Shown piece by piece: positions 22,111 through 31,866 of a stretch of 64,000 nucleotides of DNA; position 1 is the first letter of the stretch; each line of letters begins with the position of its first letter. The notes under the pieces are model-generated. The model made no database searches. It was not told the origin of the DNA and saw nothing but the letters and a program-made list of their open reading frames with translations. A program made the position numbers and the translations under genes. Source of the stretch: Mycobacterium uberis. GTDB taxonomy: Bacteria > Actinomycetota > Actinomycetes > Mycobacteriales > Mycobacteriaceae. The stretch covers positions 1-64,000 of the forward strand of contig NZ_QAYL01000002.1 in the NCBI RefSeq assembly GCF_003408705.1, in the 5' to 3' direction.

Positions 22111-22880
22111 ATCACTGACTCGGGTTTCCGCAAATGCTATGGCGGTCTATTGCCGGGTTGGCGACCCGAACACGGAGGATACAAGTAATCTTCCGGAAGG
22201 GGGTAAATTCGGTGGCCCAGAGAACAGCTAGCTACAGTTATCGTAGTTGTTGATCCAAGTGGACATAGATACCGGCATCTGATTACAAGCTTATATTATA
22301 TATATTATTGGGTTTATATTATTGGGTCCAACTTGTCGGATAGGCTGGGCTGAACCTGAAGTCATGGACTGGAGTGAAGTGTACCGTGACGAAGTCTCGC
22401 CAGGCTACCGCTGGTGACATTGCGGTATGTCTGCTTGCGCAGGCTGCCGGGTTGTTGACATCGACGGCGACTCCGGTGGAGGTTAAGGCCACCGGCAACG
22501 GGGGCTGAGCACGGCAACTATTCGTCTGGGACAACCTCACATCACTCACCAGCAACCACAAACACTTCGACACAGTGCTGGGCTGTATGCTGTTTAACTT
22601 GTGATCGGTCGAACCCGTGACAGCTACCCGCTGGGTGCACCATGGTAAACTGGATCTAGCGATGTATTTGTTGGTATTCACCACTGACGCCCTGCCGATT
22701 CGCCGTTTCCCGGGCTAAACTTCTCCTCACCATGAGGAGTGGCGTGAAACTAGGCGAAGTACTGACAGATCGAGGCGGTTTTCACGACCCTGGCTGGACC
22801 CCGTGAACCGGTCCACATGATCAACCGATTGAGGTCAGATCACCCCTTCCACACCCGGTGCTGTTTAGTGCAAGGTTCTG
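22111..22880. other. Spacer between live and dead GGDEF-EAL copies
   Basis: No gene is recognised. It contains an AT-rich stretch near 22290-22327 with a 13-bp direct repeat (22301-22313 and 22315-22327, TATATTATTGGGT). Confidence 0.55.
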
Positions 22881-24722
22881 TCATGTGAGAATTGGGACAG
22901 GTATCATCCCTTTGGCCAATAGCGATTCCATCGCCGCGCCGTCAACTGGACGCGAGAATAGAAATCCCTGCGCGCGATGACAGCCCAATCCCACCAAGAC
23001 CTGCGCCGACTCGGAAGTCTCGACGCCTTCAGCGACGACCTCGAGTTCAAACTCCCTGGCTAGCGCCATGATCGCCCGGACGATCGCCAGGTCGCTTGGA
23101 TTGCTGCCTAGTTCGACGACGAACCCCTTGTCGATTTTGATGGTGTCCACTGGCAGAGATTTCAGATGAGTCAGAACACTGTAACCGGTGCCGAAGTCGT
23201 CGATGGCCAGGTGCACCCCGACCTCCTTGAGTCTGGCAAGTGTCTTACGTGTGGCCTCGATATCTTGGACCACCACACTTTCGGTGATCTCCAGACACAC
23301 CACGTCGCTGTCAAGATCGAATTCATCAATGGCGCAGGCCACCGTATCGACGAAACCTTCGGCGACCAGCTGCACCGGCGAGACATTAATGCGCAACAGT
23401 GCATCGATTCCCACACCGGCTGAGCGCCATCGACTGAACTCCGCACATGCCGAACGCATCACCCTCCGACCTAGTTTGCCTGCAAGATTAGTCGATTCGG
23501 CCACCCGGATAAATGAGTCAGGAAACAGCAACCCCCGTGTCGGGTGCTGCCATCGCACTAGCGCCTCGGTACCCAGGACTTTGCCTGTACGCATGTCCAC
23601 CTCGGGCAGATAGTGCAGCACCAAAGCGCCGTCATCGGCATCGATCATCCCGTTGAGGTGCAGTTCAACCTCGGTTCGCAGCGCATGCTCTGCGCTGATC
23701 TCGCGGTTCAAAACCGCAATCTTGCCGCCACCATCGCTTTTCGCTGATAACGCCGCCTGATCAGCCCAGCTCAGTAGATCCGACGTGCTGTCACGTCCTG
23801 GAAGACCGGTAGCGACACCGATGCTGACAGTGCGGGTGATTGTCTCGCCGTCAATTACCACTTGCCTTTGCAGCCGCGTCTGCATGCGATGAGCAAACGA
23901 CTCGACGGCATTGACTGGCATCGACTCAACAGGCACCACAACGAACTCGTCTCCACCAAATCGGGCAATGATAGCCGGGCCTTCAGCCGCTTCGCGCAGC
24001 CGGTCGGCGAAGACCTCGATCAGCCGGTCACCAGCATTATGCCCCAGGTAATCGTTGACCGCTTTGAGCCGATCGAGATCCAGGAAAAGCAACGTCACCG
24101 GGCCCCGCTGACTGTCGTCCAGCCTCGCATCAAGGTGAGCGATCAGGGCTCGGCGGTTCAGCAATCCGGTCAGATCATCGTGTTCAGCCAGGTAACGCAA
24201 TTGCTCTTCGGCAACAACGCGGGCCTGCAGCTGGGCGAAAAGGGTTGCGATCGCCTGCAACGCGCGCAACTCGGCGGCGTTCCATTCCCGGTCCCCGATC
24301 TTGACGAATCCGAGGACGCCGGTGGTGACCTCTCCGGACAGCAGCGGTACGCACGCCAGGGAAACAGCTGGCACCGCGGTGCTCTCCTCAATGCGACGCT
24401 GATAGTCTGCATTGGACGGTTCGGGACGCAAAACCGCCGGTTCTTTGAGGTGCTCAGCCATTGCGAAAACGGGGTCGGCGTCAGCGAAATACACCACACC
24501 GATCGGGTCAGGGTCAGGCACGTAATCGCGCGGCGGCCACTGCGCGACCAGTTTGGTTGCATGTATATCGTGGTCGTTGTGACGAAGAAAGCTCACATCG
24601 ACACCGAAGTGCCCTGTCAGGTCAGCTAGCACCCGTTCGCTGATCGGAACCGCCGTAGCCGCGGTGGCCGCCATTAGCTCCGAGGCCACCGTAGTGACGA
24701 GCTCATCCAGAGACCGGGTCAT
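22881..24722 (-). CDS. GAF-GGDEF-EAL bifunctional c-di-GMP enzyme, Rv1354c-like
   Basis: The protein has 613 residues. An N-terminal GAF-like sensor (about 20-165) precedes the GGDEF domain, with LFLDLDRLKAVND and active-site FGGDEF (255-260). No RxxD inhibitory site is seen five residues upstream (that stretch reads GPAI). The EAL domain keeps its key residues: EAL at 386-388, INVSP (Asn446), LEITE (Glu478), IDDFGTGY (Asp508-509), KIDKGF (Lys529) and AEGVET (Glu565, Glu568). It can therefore plausibly both make and degrade c-di-GMP. The start is ATG 24722. It follows the dead moeY copy by 115 bases, matching Rv1355c-Rv1354c order. Confidence 0.93.
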   Translation of the reverse strand: MTRSLDELVTTVASELMAATAATAVPISERVLADLTGHFGVDVSFLRHNDHDIHATKLVAQWPPRDYVPDPDPIGVVYFADADPVFAMAEHLKEPAVLRPEPSNADYQRRIEESTAVPAVSLACVPLLSGEVTTGVLGFVKIGDREWNAAELRALQAIATLFAQLQARVVAEEQLRYLAEHDDLTGLLNRRALIAHLDARLDDSQRGPVTLLFLDLDRLKAVNDYLGHNAGDRLIEVFADRLREAAEGPAIIARFGGDEFVVVPVESMPVNAVESFAHRMQTRLQRQVVIDGETITRTVSIGVATGLPGRDSTSDLLSWADQAALSAKSDGGGKIAVLNREISAEHALRTEVELHLNGMIDADDGALVLHYLPEVDMRTGKVLGTEALVRWQHPTRGLLFPDSFIRVAESTNLAGKLGRRVMRSACAEFSRWRSAGVGIDALLRINVSPVQLVAEGFVDTVACAIDEFDLDSDVVCLEITESVVVQDIEATRKTLARLKEVGVHLAIDDFGTGYSVLTHLKSLPVDTIKIDKGFVVELGSNPSDLAIVRAIMALAREFELEVVAEGVETSESAQVLVGLGCHRAQGFLFSRPVDGAAMESLLAKGMIPVPILT

Positions 24723-24837
24723 AGTCTTACCGTAACCGCTTACCCGGGGAGCAACCGGACCCGCTCAAAGTTCTGGCGGCTCCGCACCAACGTGGGCCCC
24801 ACGGCGGTCAATCGCAACACCAACTCTTAGGGAGTTC

Positions 24838-26600
24838 CTAGTCAGAATACATGCCAAACTGCGGATGTCGTTGCTCAGCTGATCTAAGTTCGTCGGCGAA
24901 CAGTGCAGACGGTAAGTGTAACTCGTCAGCATCGTGAACGTAGAGGAACATCGACGAAACTAGCTTCATGGCAAGCCCTTGCCGTTGCGCGTCAATCCAC
25001 ACGGCCTCAACAGCCGATCCGCCAGAAACTATAGTATGCCAACGCGTGCCCACGAACCAAGACCACGGCAAGTACCAAACTGGCCACTACGCGATCATGG
25101 ATGTCCTGGCTCAGCGCGGCGCCGATATTCCACTGCACGAGGAGTCCCACCACGTCCGTACGATTAAGCACTTCGAACACAGCCAACTGATGCCAGCCTA
25201 TTTTGAGGCTGCGCACGTCAATGCCAGTGTCCAGAAAAGGATCTCCCGGACAACCCAGCTCCGATAGCATCTCCATGTACAGCTGTGGCGTCAGATACCG
25301 CGACCTGCCGGCGGCAACCAAGAATAGTTGCTGCCCGGACGATGTGGTCTCGCGTGGTCAGCAAGGTGCAGCAGCGCGCCTTCGGCTGCCGCGGCCGCGT
25401 ACAGCACGTCAATCGTTTCGGCCGGGACCGGTGTCGGCTTGCCGTGATGGCGGTTAGTTCTGCGAGCTAATATCGGTTCATAGATAGTCACCAGGGCGGT
25501 GTCCTGCTCGTCGCCCAAACTCAAGGTGACCGGTAGCGGTGCACCGTCAACATTTTCAGCCAGGCTTACCGGCTCGAGTATACCACGAACCGCGACCGCA
25601 ACCTTGACGTTGAACAACGCCGCGCCCACCGCGATGGCGCTGCCGCAGAAACCGACTTGGTGCGCTGCTTCAGCCACCATCGTCGATCCAAGCATCACAT
25701 CCCCCGCCAACTGAGACCAGGTTGACAGCTAACAACCGATCTCGGCCAGCGTCGTCGCGGTGCGCAACGACAAGTGTTTGGCCTCCAGGAAACGCAGGAT
25801 GTATGGGATATTCTCGCAGTTGCTTATCGCTGGAAACAACCGGATGTCAAACTCAGCGAGTAGACCGTGCAGAATCAGACATCACAGCCACAAATCGAAT
25901 CGCTCAACGTCTATCAGGCTCCAGTCACTGGTCTCCATCAGTACTGGAATGCCACGGCTGTGGCCTCCTTCCCGCAGGACAGTCTTTATGTTCAGCGGAT
26001 CGCATCGCTCCACAACGCGATCCAACCCATCCAGGAACTCATCGATAGTGTCGAATGTCAAGTCAGTGTCAAACACTCGCACTGTACAGATGCGGGTCCA
26101 GCTCGACAAGAGAGCGTGCAGCGGCCTGGAGCTTGTTAAGCCCGACGTCACACACTGTAACGGGCACCCGGTTGCAGTTGGACAGCTGCAGGCGATCAAA
26201 ACTCGGTCAAATGCAGCTGCCCGCACAAACCCTGGACAGTCTGCATGTAGGCGATCACACATACCACGTTTAGCGCAACAACACCGATCTACAACGTAAC
26301 CTACCAAGGTTGCTCCTCGGCGGTGATCTCGTTGCGGTTGCGGTCCAGCCGTACCACCCGAAACCCGCGCGGGCCCGATATCGCCATGGATAGTGCACTC
26401 ACGGCCCTGGTTCAACGATCAACTCCGGATCGGGTACCGGCCGCAAGCTGAGCAACTTTCGCAGCTATCGCTCACGATTGGTTGATAAAGCCGACATCGG
26501 GATCAGCGTGCAGCCGCTGCAGTAATGCGGCATCAGTGGGGTTCTCAGAAGCTAGAACCTGCGTGCGTGCAGGTTCACGCCGGGCTCATCGCTCACCTGC
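24838..26600 (-). pseudogene. Second, dead copy of moeY (Rv1355c family)
   Basis: Reverse frames reconstruct most of the ThiF/nitroreductase fusion: ALLQRLHADPDVGFI, PRGFRVVRLDRNRNEITAEE, IDEFLDGLDRVVERCDPL, IPVLMETSDWSLIDVERFD, LSTWSQLAGDVMLGS, ARRTNRHHGKPTPVPAET and SGGSAVEAVWIDAQRQG. These align one to one with the intact copy at 15094-17229. At least eight stops or shifts are visible. It sits between the GNAT-like gene and the live GGDEF-EAL gene, which is the ancestral Rv1356c-Rv1355c-Rv1354c order. Confidence 0.9.
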
Positions 26601-26876
26601 TTGCCTCCCAAAGCCGGCGCCCATACGCCCAGCCGACATAGCCGGGTACCGCCTCGATCATCTCGCCTACAACTCAACCGCTCGGATGGAAGACTGCGGG
26701 TTCAAGTCGAGCAGCCGGCAACCACAATGAACGTTACCGCCATCGACGAAATCGTCGACCAGCAAGTGCACTACAGCGCTCAGGATGAACTGAACCAGCC
26801 CCAGGGTAGCTTCAAGCCTGCAAAGCACTCCCCGATGCATGCCCTGGAATAGACACCGAGTTATCATGTGAGTTGG

Positions 26877-27632
26877 TCACAGGCCGGCTCCTGCGGTCGC
26901 TGTAGTAATCTTGCTCCATGCGTTCGTGTCACGTAACAGCTTGCGCGTCTCAACCAGCATCCTTGATAGTTGTTGCGGTTCAGCATGGTTAGCTACAGTA
27001 TTGCGGTCCCACCAAATCATCTTGGTTCGGTAGTGTTCATCCGGGTATGCAGCCGCCGGGATTTTTGCTGCCACTACTCCCCCCGAAGAACGCCACCGGT
27101 CCAGTACATGGGCTGCCGCCGTCGCCATAATGAACTGAACCTCCAACAGAGCCATGACTGTAAATGCGGGGCGTGCTAAGGCCTTGGTAATCGAACCACT
27201 CTGATGCGAGTCGCTGTCAGCCCAGGCAGTCTTCACTTCTACGACCCCAAACGGCACGCGATCATTAATCATCTTGCGCACCGCGGGCAGTCCAGAATTA
27301 TCTGCCCATTCGACCACGGCATGCGAATCCTCAGCTGACCCCAGCGGACCAATCACGCGCGCACCTCCTACCACCCGTCCTTGAGTATTTACCGCTGCAA
27401 AAAATAAGCGTGTATCATTACCATAATTAGCATCGGGATCTAGAGTACACTCGACTCCGTGTTTGCTGTAAGTGCGAAATGCACCGTCAAGATACTCATT
27501 CCACAATTCCGGATCAAGTGCGGGATGCGATACCACAAGCTGGCATTGCGCGTCGGAAGCCCAGACACTAAGGTTTTTCCGAAGACATAACTTCCGCGGC
27601 GGTATAACGACATCCAATTGAGCGGTAACCAT
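26877..27632 (-). CDS. GNAT-like acyltransferase-fold protein at the Rv1356c position (function unknown)
   Basis: The 251-residue open frame starts at ATG 27632 with GGAGA just upstream. The core reads LWNEYLDGAFRTYSKHGVEC, then DTRLFFAAVNTQGRVVGGARVIGPLG, VVEVKTAWADSD and MALLEVQFIMATAAAHVLDRW. This resembles the acyl-homoserine-lactone-synthase/FeeM branch of GNAT folds, where a long N-terminal strand-helix is followed by a VVGGxRV strand. I have moderate trust in the fold and none in a substrate. It lies upstream of the moeY and GGDEF genes on the same strand and is intact amid decay, so it likely works with them. Confidence 0.6.
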   Translation of the reverse strand: MVTAQLDVVIPPRKLCLRKNLSVWASDAQCQLVVSHPALDPELWNEYLDGAFRTYSKHGVECTLDPDANYGNDTRLFFAAVNTQGRVVGGARVIGPLGSAEDSHAVVEWADNSGLPAVRKMINDRVPFGVVEVKTAWADSDSHQSGSITKALARPAFTVMALLEVQFIMATAAAHVLDRWRSSGGVVAAKIPAAAYPDEHYRTKMIWWDRNTVANHAEPQQLSRMLVETRKLLRDTNAWSKITTATAGAGL

Positions 27633-28703
27633 GGTTCTCCAATCTGTTGAGTACTAAATAGTGGTGCAGAGCGTCATTGCATTTGCGATTAATGGCACAA
27701 TCCAGCAGGATATTTCCGCCTATATATAGCGATATCCAACTAGTAGTTTTACGACATGATTTCGAGTTATTATCGAATCGTGTTATGTACATTGCGTCTA
27801 TTACGCAGATGTGTTGTATTTCGACATCTTGAGCCCACAACTATCGCGTGCACGAAAAAAGCTATATAAACCGTGATAATTGATCAGCCATTCCTGACCC
27901 CAGTTAGTACCGCTGTTGTAGATCGTTATTTCAACGGATCTGTGCCGGAAAACGCGATTAATACGACGTTGCTCGCGATATTTTTAGGACCAGCAAATTG
28001 GTTTTTCTAGACGACCTCCATTGGTTTATTTAATGGGTGCTATGGGCGCGATAGCGACCGGTCGTTGGACCAAAATTGCCTTTGTGAAATAGAGCACCGA
28101 CCGAGCAAATTTTGTCGGCACATTAGCCGAAACCTTTGGGCTACTTTGTTTCGTAACCATAGGTCAGTGCTGAATTCAAGCGAATCCGGAGTACGCAGGT
28201 AGTCCAGTAGTGATCGTTTTAGGAAAATTGGCGCCGTGTGTCGAACTTAAACGCCTTGACCACGACCTGGCCGTGTCAATCCCCTCTACAGGGCGGCCAA
28301 CGCAACAGGATGCGCTGACTTTGCAAGCACAACAAGGACATAGGCTTGTCTGTGCGTCACAGGGACGGAGGTAGTACGTACCGCACGCTGCCCAGCACCC
28401 AAGCCCACCGTCACCGACTGACAACCCAGATGCAGTTATCCCGCGACGACGGTTTTACACAGCACATCCACCTTCGGCTGGGTCAATTCGCAATATTCAT
28501 TGCTCAGCACGACCAATTCCTTACGGCTATCGTCGCGAGTTCCGCTCTTTAACAAGCAACGCAGTTGATCTTGCGAAGACGGACTATGAAGTGTTTTGTC
28601 GCCCCACCGATCACGATCGATGAAGGTTATGGCCCGTCCTACCACTGGGCCTAGTGAGCCGGGTATGGCAGGCCTCGGAAGCTCAGACCCGACTCAAAAG
28701 CGG

Positions 28704-28749
28704 ACCGTAAGCACTTACAGGACAACACCGTAAGCGCTTATGGAACAAC
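28704..28749. repeat. Tandem 23-bp repeat, two copies
   Basis: Copies at 28704-28726 and 28727-28749 differ at three positions and share ACCGTAAGC at the 5' end and ACAAC at the 3' end. Each copy contains the near-palindrome TAAGCRCTTA. A regulator-binding pair or a slippage duplication are both possible. Confidence 0.85.
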
Positions 28750-29124
28750 CGATAAAACCAAAGCTGCAGCAGGACCTTGGTCAACGATGGCGGCTCGCAC
28801 ACCTACACCTACGAGGCGTGGCACCTCCACCAAGCAAGACATGGCCACCCTTGCACGTTCGTGGTGATAGTTCGCTGCGGCCCCAGCCAGACGACGGCCG
28901 TTCTCGTCAACCTGATCTGCGAACCGTTTCACATAGTCGGCGACCTCCGCGCCAGACCTTTGTCTAAGTCGAGCACCTTGGCGAACTACCGTGACCATGC
29001 GCATACCTTCTCGAATCAGAACCCTGATCAGAGATACCCGAAAGACCAGAGCTACCCCGAAATTTCGGTGGTTCCCCGGCGGGGAGATGCTGTCCCCTCT
29101 ACGCACCGCCCCGCCGGGTGTCAT
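28738..29124 (-). CDS. Possible small protein or gene fragment, unrecognised
   Basis: The 128-codon reverse frame has a locally coding-like composition in the part RQRSGAEVADYVKRFADQVDENG followed by AGAAANYHHERARVAM, which could form amphipathic helices. A more sensible start is the internal Met in MRMVTVVRQGARLRQ. No family is recognised and no ribosome site is convincing. It may equally be the end of a decayed gene. Confidence 0.25.
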   Translation of the reverse strand: MTPGGAVRRGDSISPPGNHRNFGVALVFRVSLIRVLIREGMRMVTVVRQGARLRQRSGAEVADYVKRFADQVDENGRRLAGAAANYHHERARVAMSCLVEVPRLVGVGVRAAIVDQGPAAALVLSVVP

Positions 29125-29302
29125 TTACAAACCCCAGAGCTTCGCTCACAGCATCACTCAAGGTGTGTGACGGTTGAATTTGTCCTCGTCGATGAGGTAA
29201 AACCCAATCGATGGAGGGCCTCGCTCACCGCTATAACCAATTGACACGCGCCGCGGTTTGCTGGCTACGAGCCACCACCGATCTACGCTCACTACCCGAC
29301 CA

Positions 29303-30193
29303 CTACTCAGTGAAGAAATCGGCCGGTAGTGCTTTTGCAAAATGCCAGCCCTGGGCGGCGTCGCAACCAAAGTCACGCAACCATGCAGCTTGACCCGGCG
29401 TTTCGACTCGCTTGGCGCAGACAGCTATCCCGAGCTTGAAGGTGAGATCAATCATTGCCCGGGTGATCTGTTCATCAGCCAGTCTACTGTGGATATCGCC
29501 ACCGAGATTCTCAATGAACTCGCCGGCGAGTTTGACCATATCGACGGGCAAGCTGCGTAGATAAGCAAGGCTGGAGAACCCGGTACCAAAGTCATCGATC
29601 GCTATACCCACGCCCACAGCGGACAATTCCTGCAATCTAGTGATCGATGTCTCATCTATGCTCAGGCTCGCGTTCTCAGTTAGTTCGAGCTGCAAAGCGT
29701 GAGCAGGCAGGGCACTATCGCCGAGCACCCGCTCAACCATCGGGAAGAAATCGGGATCCCGGATGTTATGGGCCGAAACGTTGACGCTGACGAATGGTCG
29801 TGGGTTGGTACTGTCGTCACGCCAGTTGCGGATGTGCCGACAGGCCTGCTCAATTACGAAGGCAGTGAGCGGTACAATCATGCCGTTTTGCTCGGCAAGC
29901 CTGATGAATCGCGCCGGGAGCAAGGTGCCGAGCGTCGGGTGCGCCCAGCGTAGTAGCGCCTCGACGCCGATAAAACGTTTGTCGTTGAGCCGGACGATCG
30001 GCTGGTAGACGAGAAAGAACTCCCCGCGATCCAGTGCAGCGGGAACCACTTGCAACAGGTCATCGCAGGAGCTCTGCTGCTCGTGATCGTGATGGCCATA
30101 AAACCATCCACTGTTTCGGTCTTCCGCCTCACCGCTGCCGGGCAACCCAATCGGGTTGCCACTAAACCTGTCCGGCAGTGCACTACTCCGCAT
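29303..30193 (-). CDS. EAL-only c-di-GMP phosphodiesterase-like protein, Rv1357c-like, with altered catalytic residues
   Basis: The protein has about 296 residues from ATG 30193, preceded by GAGGG; a TTG at 30211 would add six. A single EAL domain is present with VEALLRW (EAL motif), VSVNVSA (Asn), LELTEN (Glu) and IDDFGTGFSS (metal Asp pair). The KID motif reads KLA (Asp to Ala), and the AEGVET motif reads AKRVET, replacing the usual general-base Glu with Lys. Family members hydrolyse c-di-GMP; by standard rules this one should be impaired or act as a c-di-GMP sensor. I could not check whether the M. tuberculosis orthologue shares the change. Confidence 0.85.
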   Translation of the reverse strand: MRSSALPDRFSGNPIGLPGSGEAEDRNSGWFYGHHDHEQQSSCDDLLQVVPAALDRGEFFLVYQPIVRLNDKRFIGVEALLRWAHPTLGTLLPARFIRLAEQNGMIVPLTAFVIEQACRHIRNWRDDSTNPRPFVSVNVSAHNIRDPDFFPMVERVLGDSALPAHALQLELTENASLSIDETSITRLQELSAVGVGIAIDDFGTGFSSLAYLRSLPVDMVKLAGEFIENLGGDIHSRLADEQITRAMIDLTFKLGIAVCAKRVETPGQAAWLRDFGCDAAQGWHFAKALPADFFTE

Positions 30194-31866
30194 AGCACCC
30201 TCGGTACACAACTATCGACAGGAACTCAACATCGTCGTATGCCAAGTCATCTTCAGACACACCGCGCAAATCGTCGCGACCCGTGACTTTCGATGCCGAC
30301 ATCACGCCAGTTCATTCCCTCATTAACGTTTGGTTGGGCGACGATGCCCGGCTAGCCACAGACTCTAGCGATGCCGTGCGGTGAAGATCGTCAGTACTAT
30401 TACGTACAACTTTCCATTGTGCCGCGTAGACGGCTCGAGGTTGCCTACTTCGAAGCCCGAACCGCGAAGACGAAAGCACAGGCTGTGCCGGACAGTAGCA
30501 GAAAATCGGGTGACTCTTACCGGCGATCGCTACCGGATGCACAACTGCCCTCGTCGGTTTGACATCATGGTAGGTGAAAATGAACCACCTTGGCTGCCGA
30601 GTTTATACGTCACACCCAGGTAGATATCGTATAATTAGTCGAAAAGTATTGATAGAATTGCTGTTTTCGACAGAATATAACTCTAGCGCGTTCTTCGGGC
30701 TTCGCCCTTGAGAAGCATGCCACAGCAATCCAGTGACGCGATGGGCGCAGCAAAATCTACGCGGTATCAGTACTGGATATACGCAAACACACCGATGTTT
30801 ACTGCTCGGCGATGAAAAATGCTAGCTAGCATACACAAGATTGATACGCGGAACGGGCGACATTACTGATGTCATCAACTACTTCAGTGCCAGTGAACTA
30901 TAGCGAATACACGATAAAGGTACGGCTTCGGCAGGAACTACGCGACTGCGCTATCAACGCTATCAAGTTGCGCAAGCTGGTATACAGCCTCCCGTACGAG
31001 GTAGACGAGTTCGAGTTACTGCGGATTGTCTGAGCATATGACCGCAACCGCCGATAACTGGTGTTGCAGCGCTAGTTGGGCCGTATCGACAGGTCGTGAC
31101 ATTCATCAACAAGAAACGTCCGTAAGCACTGCCAGCGCGTTGTTATGCAACATAGCATCGCGACCGTGGCGAACCCGAACGATGCACTGTTTCTCGGAGC
31201 TGGCGGACTCCATGCACGCGTCTGGCATCTCGCAGTATTTGATTACGTTGACACACAAATCTTGATAGCAACCTCCGCGCTATCGACACGTCAGCGGGAG
31301 CCATCACCGGCGATGTTCGGCAGGGCAATAATGTCCGTGCTCCAAGCCATTCGGATGCACACCACCGTGCAAATAAACACTACTGGGCCTCTATCAACCA
31401 ATACGGCTCTGGCAAAACGCATTCGGGTATGCACCCACAATGACGAGACAGCGATACGTAAGCTGATTTCGACTCACATTGCCCCGATATGCGTGCTGCA
31501 AGGATCCCAGCCCCCACATCACTCAAGTGCATGAGGCGCTCGGTGCTCTGTGACCGAAATCAAACCTGTCAATCGTCACGCGTAACCTACTCACTGGCCA
31601 TAGCGTGATGTTCACTGCTGGGATTCTGCTGTATCTGGCCATAGGGGTATAATTGAGCGCTCCGCATCACAGCCCACCAGTTTTCTAATCGATCACGACT
31701 ACTATTTTGTGGTGACCGCTTACACCGCGCTAAGATACATATCCAAGTGCTCCGCACATAACGGGCCCTGGCACAAATGTCGAACATCGACGAGATAATC
31801 GCCGTCACAATCAACTGACACAGCAATGGAGAGCCCGCCTATAACCGCCGTCGAGAACACCACAGT
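30194..31866. other. Long tract without identified genes
   Basis: No family is recognised on either strand. The longest open stretch (31145-31534, forward) has no ribosome binding site and no similarity I can see. Given its size, one dead gene or more is likely. Confidence 0.5.

Larger units (their letters stand above)
27633..29302. other. Decayed tract with one possible short gene and a tandem repeat
   Basis: AT-rich sequence from 27650 to 28150 looks non-coding. On the reverse strand 28176-28645, pieces such as DRDRWGDKTLHSPSSQDQL and SNEYCELTQPKVDVLCKTVV suggest a dead gene I cannot name. A 128-codon reverse frame at 28738-29124 is listed separately. Confidence 0.45.

Noticed and set aside
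31145..31534. 129-codon forward frame
   Set aside because: No recognisable motif, no start signal, neighbours decayed; not enough support for a gene.
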